Positions 51,704 to 62,704 of a DNA stretch of 64,000 nt are shown here, piece by piece. The position numbers and the translations under genes are program-made. How positions within the stretch are numbered: position 1 is the stretch's first letter; every line of letters begins with the position of its first letter. The DNA comes from Lithospermum erythrorhizon (Eukaryota; Streptophyta; Magnoliopsida; Boraginales; Boraginaceae), in NCBI GenBank assembly GCA_019722365.1, contig JADFUC010001958.1, forward strand, positions 1-64,000, read 5' to 3'. The notes under the pieces are model-generated. The model was not told where the DNA came from and did not search any database. It was given only the letters and a program-made list of their open reading frames with translations.

Positions 51704-52690
51704 CTTCAGATCTTGTTATAAATATTTACCAGCTAGATAAATCCAAATCTGATTGCAGAAAAAAAACATATTTTAAAAATCAATTTCATACTTATCCTGA
51801 GAAAATGACTTAAAAAGTAGTAAACGTAAACTAAGCTGACCTGAGGGGCCGTTAGTGTGACGGTTTCACATAAATGACTCAATCATGCTCTGTAAGGGCT
51901 TGAAAGACTACTTTTACTACTCTTTCCATCCCTAAAAGATACTCAATTTTGCTTTTTTCAATGGTCAAAATTAACAAATTCGATATCTTAATTGACGGTA
52001 ATTTGAAGCTCAATTATAACATTAATAGTAAATTAGGGCGAGAGCACTATATTTTGATATATTTTTCACAAAATATTATGCGACATACTATAAAATATTC
52101 CTGGTCAAGGTTTTAAAATTAACACGTCAAAATTAGAAAGTGGAAGATCTAACGAGTATATTCTTGAGGAATTTTAAAGAGCAGAAGCACACACCACCAA
52201 CCCAAAAGTAGAATATCCTTATACTAATTAAAGGGTTCTCTCAACCATTTTCATATAAACAGATAAAAAGATTATTCTGCAAGTATAAAGGAACAAAAAG
52301 ACTTAACCTTTTACAAGATTCTATAAAATGACCTAATAAAAAGCTTACCAAACTTACTGGGGTTGATGAAGAGGCTAAACAAATTCCATTAAAACTAGTG
52401 GCGGAACAACTTAATTTTTAAATAAATGAATGGTAAAATTCAATTTTTTTAAAGTAAAAATTTATTTTTAAAAAATTTAACCACTTATTAAAACCCCATT
52501 TGCATATGAAAGAAGCACTAAAGTTGAGTTTTTTTGGATCAAGAAAGGAACAAAAAGGGTAAACCTTTTACAAAAAAAGAAGTAATAAATGGCTCAACAA
52601 ACTTACTGGGGTTCATGAAAAGGCTAAGCAAAATCCATCAAGAACCTACTTGAGAACCCAAAGATCCAACTATTTTGCAAATGAAGGAAC
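51704..52690. repeat. Upstream region of the DUF641 gene with a ~110-bp duplication and a MITE-like stretch
   Basis: 52286-52400 and 52539-52645 are imperfect direct repeats (GGAACAAAAAG then AACTTACTGGGGTT then CAAA-TCCAT). 51916-52158 starts TACTACTCTTTCCATCCCTA and ends GATCTAACGAGTATA, resembling the degenerate TIRs of Stowaway-type MITEs. No gene. Confidence 0.45.
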
Positions 52691-55600
52691 AAAGATGAGT
52701 TCTTTTTTAAGATGGTTCTTATTTTCACTTGAATCTTTTTGAATAATTATATAGCGTTGTTATCGAGGTTCGAGCGAGTATCGGGTAACTTTATGAGTTG
52801 ATATTTTATGAATAAAAAAGTTGGTAGCGTGGTTGAAAATATTTTATATGGTAGCGTTGTTAAAGTTTAATGTGTTATGTGTTTAGGGTTTATGTATTAA
52901 TGGGCCTTTCTGGAAATATATTGATGCCTATGTTAATGATGCATTACAAATGTAATAAAGGATGCACTATGGATGGGCAAAAAAAACAGTGTCAGTGATT
53001 GAATGAACATTTGGGTGTTTGGTTTCAATGCTTTTTTTTTTTTTTGGGGGGAGTGGAAGGGATGGCGATGCGGGTGTGATTGGTATGAATGCTTTTGGGG
53101 GTGTTTGAGAACGGGAGATGCTAGAAGAAGTGAAGAGTAAGTAGAAACTAGAAAGAACCGAAAGATGTTTCGAGGGGTCTTTTCTTTTCTTGGGGGAAGT
53201 GAAGAGGGAGGGAATCTGTATTGAACAATGGCATCACTTACAATGGACACACTACTTACTACTCTCTTGTTTTCTAGTCAGTGGAGCATGTGGGAAACCG
53301 CTATTTTCATTTTTGAATTACGAAGAAAACTCCACTTTTTGAATTATGAAGAAAACTCCACTTATTTTGCTCTCTAAATTATTCACCTCAAATTGAATTT
53401 AGGATATGTAATGTAAAGAAGAATTTTTATTATTTGTTTAAAAGGGCACAAAATAAAAAATTATTGTGAGGAAAAATTCTTGATGTGAGTTTTATCAATC
53501 TAATAGGATCATTGTCACATTATGGTCCTAAAGCGTTCTTTGATGATTTGTGAGATGTCTTGCTTTGTGACTCGAGCTTGAGCTTGATAGGAGTTTGGTA
53601 TGAGCTCGATTGATTTGAGCTTAATGACGGAAAGCTTGATTCGACTTGATTTGGATAGAGGCTACATAAAATTTGGATATGTCACGACGCGATGAACAGA
53701 GGCTGATGCGAACTTGGATATGGTCCGGGCAGGAGCTATGGCGTATTCCCATGTTGGTTGTGTTGGACTTGATGTGGTCTTTGGACTTGATCTCCGTTCT
53801 ATGTCAAGCTGGATGGACTTCTGCTATGAGAGTGTATTGCGGTATAAGACTTCTAAGGTTTTGAAATGCTTGTTGGTGGGACTTTACCTTTGCGGTGGGA
53901 CTTGGCTTGATATGCTGCTTTTTACGTAGTGGGACTTGACTCCGAGCTCATGAGGCGTATGTAGTGATAGCAAACAAGTTGTTGACAATGTACTTGACTT
54001 CGTAGCATGCTATTTAGAAGCTTGTTGTTGTAGTGATGATCGGTATGAAGGTGGAATGTCCCCGACTTTATTGATGATCTTGATCAATGACGAGGGGCCT
54101 TAGCGGCGTGTTTCCTTCTTGGAATCCATTTATGGGGAGGCAGATATTGATGTATTCTATCTTTGGAACTTAATGAATCAAACTTGAGATTTTGAGGTGT
54201 TCATGCAAATTTATGAATAATCGGGGCCTATTTAACTTATTCTGAATATTCGAGCGTTCTTGAGGGTGATGTAGGTTTCTCATAGATTTTGTAGGGCAGA
54301 AGAATTCTTGCATTTGTATAGTAATTCCACCTAAATTAAGCCTCTTTTTAAATTTGCCGGAGGTATTTTCGACCACCAAAGTGGTGTTCTGGCTGGCGGT
54401 TTGAGAAGATTTAGCAGAGATTTCGAGGAGGTCGTCCTCTGCAGCCATTTTCTCAGTGTTTTCGGGGTATGAATGTTGTATGATTTTTCAAAATTTGGGG
54501 GGGGGGGGGGTATTTATGGGCTTCGATTAGTTGGTTTAATTTGGGTGGATGTAGTCATATAGTTGGTGTGAAAAAGATACGAACCGTCGGATGTTTTAAA
54601 TTACTTTGCCTCTAAGTAATTGAAATAGAGTGCTACTTTTTGAGACAAAAAAGAAGGATTACGGCTCTTTTTCTAGGTCAAACACATTTTTTATGGTGAT
54701 CACCGAACCATTGAATTTTGAAAAAAGATGCAGGCAAAGTCGGATGTTTCTCATTAAATTTAGAGGCTCGATCGAGCCTGCCACATCATTTTTCTAATGG
54801 CTCGATTTTAATTAATTTGATTAAGTCGTCTTAATTATTTTTTAATAATTTTTCACTGTCTACAGGATAATCAATTATGAATTTCATTTTTTTTATTACG
54901 ACATTTTATTTTTTAGTAAACTTTCATTCACTTTTATATTGAAAGTAGAGTATCATTATCACTCAATAGAAAGTATAAATTATAGGCCTGAATTTAATAT
55001 GGAGTATACATTCCTGTTTTTCCATACCAAATTTTAACCATCAAGAATCAAGATCATACTTCCAATGTGTGTCATTTTTTATTCTTTTTTTAGAAATCTT
55101 AAATTAGATTTTCATTTTAACTTCTTACTTCATCCAGTGCATGGAACCTCACACCTCATTCCCTGACAATCGACACGACAACCATAAACTGAACAAAACG
55201 TGATGAATAACAAATATTACAGGGGCATCGTCTATCGGGACGATGGTCTAACACTAGATCTCCTTTATAAAGTTGTTTAATATTGAGTTGTAATTACAAT
55301 TTTAATTTAATTATCTTATAATATATGTATAATGTACACATAGATATTGTGTTAAACAATTCGAATAGATGTTAAAAGTGTTTATAATTGACTCCCCATG
55401 CCAAATCCAAGATTATAGTAATAAGTAACCTATATTTCAATATTAGTTTATACTCCCTTCATTACAAATGCTCGTACAATTTGGAATTTTTTATATTTTA
55501 TATTTTATTTCTTGAATTCAACCATTTTTATATATGTCGTATAAATTTTATGAGCATCTATTAGGAATTGAACCTACGAATTTACCCAGTTGTGATATTT

Positions 55601-56278
55601 GGCGGGATTAGAATTGTTATCGAACCGATTAATTCATCAGTTCGTTAATACCGGTTCAAAATTCGTTCGTTTTGGTCATTCAGACCGATTACAATTTGAT
55701 ACTATGATTCATATTTCAGTTTAATTTGCTCGCAAATCGCTCGATAAATTCATTTATATCCTTTTTATTAGATCATTACACCAAATCTCAACTCACTAAC
55801 AAAATACGAGTCGAACCAAATTAATACGAATTGATACTATTTAATTAGTAATCGATTTACGAATCATTGGAGCGATTCGATTAACGAACCGGTTTTAAGT
55901 TATCCTTTTTCGAACCGATTACGATTCACGGATTCCACTCAATTTCTTAACAAACAAATTTTCGTATCGATTCGGCTTGATAAACGAATCGAACCGGTGG
56001 ACAAATCGAGTTCAATTCAGCCGTTACTTGTTGGTCGGGAGATCACCAAATTGCATGGTACATAAAAAATACACTATAGAGTATTCAAAACACTACGTAG
56101 TGGAATACTCCAAAACTTCCCTCTTATAGCGTCTACTACTCTCAAGACAATAAAAAAAAAACTTCTTCATCAAGAACCATCTATTTTGGGGAGGAATAAT
56201 TACCATTTTTGGTGGTTTTTCTTCCCCTTTCAATGTTTTTTTTTTCTATTTTAATAATCTAAAGTGTTAGATCTTGTT
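52691..56278. other. Intergenic, no gene recognised
   Basis: Holds a 14-base G run at 54497-54510, a Stowaway-like single terminus (CTCCCTTCATTACAAATG) near 55453, and a dense stretch of CGAACCGGTT/CGATTCG-type motifs at 55600-56020. ORFs at 52933-53250, 53673-53929 and 54170-54448 have no recognisable domain. The last begins MAAEDDLLEISAK with a plausible start but no support otherwise. Confidence 0.4.
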
Positions 56279-56283
56279 AATCT

Positions 56284-56697
56284 TGTTAGCATAATTCTAT
56301 AAATCTAGGATTTTTTACACTCTTAATCATATAATTCAATTTACAAGAACATACCTTGATCCATAGTTGAAGCTTGATGAAGATGAACACGAATGATTCC
56401 TTTTCTCACCTCTCCTCTTTAGATACTTTTATGTTGTATTTTAGATGGTGTTTTTGCAAGAATGCATAGGCCCCCTTTATATAGTGTGTCTAGGACAACC
56501 AAAGGTCTAGAACACTAATGCCCTCCTAATTGCATTCTTAAATCCAATCTTAATGAGGAAATGAAGTTGGAATTAAACCCACTAATTCTTTAACTTTAAT
56601 ATTTTAATAACCATCAACTTAAATCCTTAATAAAGAATTAGACTTTACATATTATATGGACCATAATATATTATTAGAATAATATAATAATCTAACA
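56284..56697 (-). repeat. 3' LTR of Copia B
   Basis: On the minus strand begins TGTTAGATTATTATATTATT and ends ATGCTAACA. Pairs with 62283-62699. Confidence 0.9.
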
Positions 56698-57229
56698 ATC
56701 TCTCACTTGGTCCATATAATGATTTGATGATTCAAAAGAAACTATAAGTGTGCACCTTTCAATGAATCAACAATTCTATCAACTATAATATGAACTAAAC
56801 TATCCGAATCATGGTGGTCACACGTCATTTAAGCGACATGATTTCTTCCATGTATCAAAAGATAATTTAATCCAAAATACTTTTATTTGAGAAAGATGTA
56901 AGTTCTCAACTTTTAGAGAGCTTTTTACGTGTTGTCTCAATATAATCATTCATGTACATAACCATAATATGAGAACCACTTTATTTAGCATAAATATAAA
57001 CTTTAATTAAATTCACAAGGGTCACTTTTATTTGAGTAAAATCATTCATACATATGTAAAACATTCCTTCAAGTTAACAAGGTTTTTCTATAATACTCAT
57101 CCTTCCTACATGGCTAATGTAAGTCTAGGAGTGGTAATCCCTTAGTTAACGGATGCATTTACCACATTAAGTTTGTACCAATATGCTCAATAGACACCTT
57201 TTGTTTACGCACTTCTTCTTTGTGATAAA

Positions 57230-57535
57230 TTACTTTAGATCCATATGTTAACACCTTCAGTACCTATCATTTTTAGAAGAAAACTGACTGCAAAATTATC
57301 CGCAATAAATTCTCCATGGCTTGGCTATCTTTGTCGACAATTCGAGTCTTGAGATAAGTTCCATAACCACGAGAAGCTTGATTGTTGCCTCAAGAATTAA
57401 CGAATTTTGCTCCATAGTGGAAGTAGCTATAATTGATTGTTTCCACTTTTCCAAGATAGCTCCTCCTGACCAATAAAAGCGTATAGCCAAATGTGGATTT
57501 CCTTGAGTCGAGCATCGGCATAGTCTGGTCTGGCC
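57230..57535 (-). pseudogene. Copia B RNase H remnant
   Basis: Frame at 57296-57490 contains WSGGAILEKWKQSIIATSTMEQ, i.e. the SWKSKKQ..ATSTMEAEY-like block of Copia RNase H with the conserved glutamate region degraded. Removes RNA from the RNA/DNA hybrid in a working element. Confidence 0.7.
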
Positions 57536-58570
57536 TCAACCAATCACCTCGAGGCTATCCGACCTTTTATAAGTAAGCATGTAGTCCTTGGTGCCTTGTA
57601 AATACCTAAGGACCTTCTTTGCAGCTTTCCAGTGGTCCATTCCGGGGTTACTTTGATATCGACCAAGCATGCAATGCAAAGCTATTATGCAGTAGAATGC
57701 ATTATGCGGCGTACATCGGACTCCCGACCAGCGATGCATAAGGAATATCTTTTCATTTTCTCGTTCCAAAATCATTTTGGGACATTGAAACAAATAAACT
57801 TGTTCCCTTTTGAATCGGAACAATTCACAGAGACTTTCATTCTGAACCTCTCTAAAACTTTATTGATGTAAGCTTTCTGTGATAAACCTAATATTCCTTG
57901 GGATTTGTCACGGAATATTTCAATGCCAATCACATATGATGCTTCACCCATATCTTTCATTTGAAAGTTATTAGAGAGAAATTTCTTTACATCATATAAT
58001 AATCGGCGTCATTCTTGACAAGAAGAATGTCGTCAACATATGGGACTGAAATAATAAACTTACTCTCCTTTGAACTTCTTGAGATACACCTATCAGCGGT
58101 GTTTTCTTCAAAGCCATATGATGTAATGGTATTTTTTAAAGTTTAGATACCATTGTCTGGAAGCTTGTTTTAGTCCATATATTGACTTCTTTAGCTTATA
58201 CACCAACTTTTCTTGTCCAACGGTCACAAAACCATCTGATTGATCCATATAAACTTTTTTCTCTAAGTCTCCATTCAAAAAGACGGTTTTCACATCCATT
58301 TGGTGAAAATCCATATCATAATGGTGGCTAATGCCAAAAGCGATTCTTAAGAATCCTTCTTAGAAATTGAGGGGAGAAAGGTTTCTTTGTAGTCAACACA
58401 CTTCTTTCTGAGTGGAAGCCTTTAGCAACAAGTTTGGCCTTGAAAGTTATAATGTGCATTTTAGAGTCGTTTGATTTTTGAAGGAATCCATTACAACCGA
58501 CTCCTTTTTGAACCTTTAGGCAACTCAACTAAGTCCCGGACTTTGTTGTCATCCATTGATTCAACTCATC
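57536..58570 (-). pseudogene. Copia B reverse transcriptase remnant
   Basis: Landmarks in order on the minus strand: KAKLVAKGF near 58440, MDVKTVFLNGDLEKKVYM (58250-58300 region), YKLKKSIYGLKQASRQWY, the catalytic box YVDDILL at about 58021-58045, MKDMGEASYVIGIEIF from 57960, and [19 protein letters not shown] at about 57580-57640. Several frame shifts, one inside the DMGE-to-IGIEI flank, break it. The YVDD box itself is intact. Confidence 0.85.
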
Positions 58571-59724
58571 TTTCATATCATTGAACCATTTTTAAAGATT
58601 GTTACATTTCATGGCTTGATTAAAAGCGGTTCTTTATCAATACTTAAGTCACATTCATGTTCAAATTGAATAAACCACATAATCATCTGAAATAATTTGG
58701 TCTTTTTAAATGCTTGTAGACTTTAACGTGCTATTTCTTGTGGTTCATTTGACACTAGTTAGGTAGTTTATTGATAGGGTCAATATTGATAGGTCCACTA
58801 TGTGGGACACTATTTTGAGGAGAACACTTTGATGAGAAACACTAGATGTGTTATCTCCCCACTTTGTTTCTCTTCCAAAATTCTGATTAAATGGTTCTAG
58901 GCTCCCTGACATGACCATTCTTAATAAACCGTGCGTTACCGGTCTCGACTATCCTGCGTACTATTGTTAGGATAATAGAATATGTACCACTTTTGACTTT
59001 TACGCATACCCGATAAAATTACGGAGATCGTTCTTGAAATCGGAGGGCTTCTTTCATATGGATAATATATTCTTATACGCTGACAACATGAACACGTATA
59101 TGCTTTAAACTAGGTTCCTTTTTGTCCATAATTCATAGAGGTTTGTGAGCAGTCTTACTAGAACCTGTTAAGCAAATGTCTGTGATCTTTAATGAATATG
59201 TCACAAAGATAAAGGTACATTACTATTACTTAACATACTCTAACCATTTCTATTAGAGTCTGATTAGCCTTTAATTTACACCATTTTGTTGTGAGTGAAC
59301 CGGGCATAGTATACTATGCACATATGCGACTTTCAAGAAACTTCTGAATGGACTACAGGACATTCTCCACTTTCATTGTATTTACCGCAATATTCTCCAC
59401 CTCTATCGATCACCACAACCTTTACTTTTATCTAGCTGCTTTCTACCGTAATGAATACTTTAAGAATGTTCCTTGAATGAGAACTTTTCATGCAATAGAT
59501 ATACATATTCATAACGTCGATAATCATCAATAAATATAATGAAATACTTTTCTCACTCCAAGATGGAGCTTCAAATGGACCACAAATATCGGGGGTGTGT
59601 ATCAATTCCAAAGTTTTATTATGTGTAGTTGCTTTTCGTTAATATTGTGTTTTGGTTGTTGCAGCAATACAATCAACAATTACATTTAGATCTATAAAAA
59701 ATTCAATTGAGGAAGAGTTTCACT
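58571..59724 (-). pseudogene. Copia B integrase remnant
   Basis: Degenerate integrase core: GPFEAPSWSEK with a following FIDDYRRYEYVYLL-like block near 59480-59590, then GGEYCGKYNESGE near 59370-59410, then MPGS-like and QQNGV residues near 59280-59310. Multiple stops. Matches the corresponding part of Copia A (13690-14173). Confidence 0.7.
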
Positions 59725-59994
59725 TTAACCAACCTCAACATCCTTTCTTTGAATATATGACATCAGTCTTTGATGCCACAAGAAAGCAGAGTTATTATCT
59801 TGTGCACTACGTTTACTACCAACAACATGTTCAACATTAAACAAAGACTCCACAAATTTATTATCAAGATTAAAACGATACAAACCATTTATTAATGTAC
59901 CACAACCATAATAGTACTTATTCTTAAACAAAGAAAATATACCGTTTTCAAACTTGACATTAAACATAGACTCATCCAACTTCCCATGAAACAA
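59725..59994 (-). pseudogene. Copia B GAG-pre-integrase segment
   Basis: 89 codons open: MFNVKFENGIFSLFKNKYYY, then GLYRFNLDNKFVESLFNVE and a FLWHQRLMSYIQR ending that matches the zinc-finger-like LWHxRLGH block. The H is followed by MSYI instead of GH, a decayed form. Confidence 0.8.
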
Positions 59995-60099
59995 AGATTT
60001 TTAGCCTGTCCGGGAACATAAAAGACACTTTTCTAGATCCTAGATGACAACGGTATCCAAGATCCAATACATGAAGTCCCAATTCATCTATTTGTGCCT

Positions 60100-60900
60100 T
60101 CATCTTGTTCCCCACGTAGACACAAATATTTTCGAGTTCCTTTTATAGAATTTGGATTGAGAAAGGAATCCCTGTGTAACATGAGAAACATGAGTAGTTG
60201 CACCAGAATCTAACCACCAGGTATTATTAGGAACTTCAATAAGGTTTGATTCAAAACAAACAGAAACAAAGTAAGTACCTTTCTTTTCGAACCATTCCTT
60301 TCTTTTCTGACAATCCTTCTTCAAGTGTCCAATCTTTTTACAAAAATAACACTTGATCTCCTTTCTGACTTGGCCCTCATTAACTTTCATGATGGTTTTG
60401 TCATTCTTTGAGGTTTTGTCCTTCCTTTTATTCTTTTTCCCTAGTTTAGCCTTGTTTAACTCTTGACTCCTTCATAGACTTGATGAGATGGATATAAGTG
60501 ATCTTTTATTTTCTTCAACCTTCTTCCTCTTGAACTAACATGGCCTTCATTTCTTGAAAGTTTTATTTTTTCTTTAGAGTGTTATAGTTCATAGGTGGTC
60601 AATTCAGGAGGAAGTGAGTTGATGATAAATTGGACCAGAAATGTCTCACTCAGTTCCATACCCATAGTCCTTAACTTTGCTGCTTTGTTAGACATGCTAG
60701 TCACATGATCATGAATGGGTTTAGACCAATCAAACTTAATGGTCGTTAACTCACTCATGAGACTTCCCACAATGGACTTATCAGCAATGTCCGATTGAGA
60801 GTACTCTTTAGCTTTCATGAGAAATTCCCTTGCATTATCGGTTTTAGGCATGGATGACCCAACAATTTAAATGCATCGTCATCGCATTAAATTTAATAAG
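60100..60900 (-). pseudogene. Copia B gag remnant with zinc knuckle and protease start
   Basis: 60582-60851 encodes a gag core piece (SELTTIKFDWSKPIHDHVTS). 60100-60390 has an intact CCHC knuckle CYFCKKIGHLKKDC and then WWLDSGATTHVS, the aspartic protease active-site motif DSGA. The two parts are out of frame with each other, and the gag N-terminus is truncated or too decayed. Confidence 0.85.
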
Positions 60901-61359
60901 CATTTGGGCGTTCCCAAGATTGATAAGATTGATTTCATGGGATACTAGTGTCGGTGATGTCGATAGGAATATAGTGCGATAGTATTGCTAAATAAAATAC
61001 GTACTCCAAGATAAAAATGGATTTGTTCGGACCATTCATCATAGTTTAGACCATTGAATTCGATCATGGAATTGCCTAAAGAAAATAAATTTGTAGAAGC
61101 TGCAAACATGATTCAAACTTGTATATTAACACTTTGAGTTACTATAATAGATTCAAACTATACAAACTTTAATAACATATATAAGTTCACCTTTGGGTAA
61201 TCCTTAAACATGTAATCAACTAAGTATGTTTATTAATAATTTTAATCATATACAAAAGTTTACACGTAGGCATAATGATAATGAGTTCAAATGTACATGT
61301 TAAGAAATATTATAATCATGTACAATCGATAATATGTCTAATTAACTTCAATAGCTAGG

Positions 61360-61700
61360 CCACTTTGGTGACTAACAAGCTCGAACATATTAGACATTTT
61401 CTTTTCAAATATAATAAGATATAATGTCTATTTAACAATTAGTTTGTACTTTGGTGACTAGCAAACAATTTCAATAGACAACTTTAATAATATCTCAAAA
61501 TATTATTATCCAAATATTATGCAGTAACATGAGATAAATTTTCTATTTAATCATTTATCTTGACCACTTTGGTGACTAACAAGTTTCTTAAATAAATAGA
61601 TATAAAACATCAATGTTCAAAAGTTTGTGCAATTATATAATATGAGATAAAATATCTATTTTACCTTTTAACTTGGCCACTTTGGTGATTAACAAGCTAG
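61360..61700 (-). repeat. Copia B leader tandem repeats
   Basis: CCACTTTGGTGACTAACAAG (plus strand) recurs at about 61360, 61446, 61563 and 61677, with spacings of about 86, 117 and 115 bp. The copies are separated by AT-rich blocks with ATGAGATAAAATATCTATTT. Located in the non-coding leader of the family, and present in older form at 8990-9400 in Copia A. Confidence 0.8.
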
Positions 61701-62264
61701 TTTGCACATTAACTTTATCAAATATTTGTCCAACATATATATCTTTTACGTTATATATTACAATAACATTAAATGTATATTTGATGCAATATGATTATCA
61801 ATTTATTGATAAGCACTTAGCGGAAGCAATTAGATCATTTACCCATTCAAAACGACATAATACTAAATATGTATGTAACCAAACATTTTGCATCATTATC
61901 TTTATTTTTTTTATCCTTTAATTTATTTCATTCGAATTTACATCAGACAAGAATGATCCATACATATTTATATGTATATGGTAGAGTAATGAGACCATCA
62001 GATTACATATAAGAATCCGCATGCATGTCCAATATTCCCGTGTACAATTTTCTCAATAAATAAGCAGATAATAATATTACTATTACCCAGAGGGTTATAT
62101 ATCTAATTGATTTTACAAATGGCAATCGTGTGTAAAAGTCCATCCGTTCATATTAACCCGATATCATCTTTGTAATGCTAATATTGATAGATTAAAGCAA
62201 GTAATATTTTCATGAATTGCAAATAATCTATCATTTAAAGTGAATATATGAAAGAGTATTTAAC

Positions 62265-62282
62265 CATGCTCATGATACCAAT
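62265..62282 (-). other. Primer binding site of Copia B
   Basis: ATTGGTATCATGAGCATGG (minus strand) follows the LTR end ATGCTAACA. It matches the initiator-Met-tRNA type primer site of plant Copia elements. Confidence 0.8.
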
Positions 62283-62699
62283 TGTTAGCATTATACTATT
62301 ATTTTAGGATCTTTTACACTCTTAATCATATAATTCAATTTACAAGACATAGATCCTGGATTTGGAAGCATTGAAGATGAACACGAATGATTCCTTTTCT
62401 CTCTTATCCTCTTTGAATCTTTTTTTATGTTGTATTTTTAGATGGTGTTTTACTTGAGAATCATGGAAGCCCCTTTATATAGTGTGTCTAGGACAACAAA
62501 GGTCTAGAATACTAATGACCTCCTAATTGCATTCTTAAATCAATCTTAATGAGGGAGATGAGAGGGTTGGAATTTAAACCCACTAATTCTTTAACTTTAA
62601 TATTTTAATAACCATCAACTTAAATCCCTTAATAAAGAATTAGACTTTACATATTATATGGACCATAATATATTATTAGAATAATATAATAATCTAACA
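62283..62699 (-). repeat. 5' LTR of Copia B
   Basis: On the minus strand begins TGTTAGATTATTATATTATT and ends ATGCTAACA. The outer end is followed by AATCT. Confidence 0.9.
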
Positions 62700-62704
62700 A
62701 ATCT

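Larger units (their letters stand above)
56284..62699 (-). mobile_element. Copia B: structurally complete Ty1/Copia retrotransposon, sister of Copia A
   Basis: LTRs 56284-56697 and 62283-62699, 414 and 417 bp. The target duplication AATCT is perfect (56279-56283 and 62700-62704). The primer region inside the 5' LTR reads ATTGGTATCATGAGCATGG on the minus strand, and a polypurine tract (AAGTGAGAGAT, minus) precedes the 3' LTR. Gag to RNase H follow in Copia order, but with stops and frame shifts, so it cannot move by itself. Total 6416 bp. The same LTR family as Copia A, in opposite orientation. Confidence 0.93.

Noticed and set aside
52933..53250. 105-codon minus-strand ORF
   Set aside because: Low-complexity Ser/Pro/Leu composition, no domain, lies in the upstream region of the DUF641 gene.
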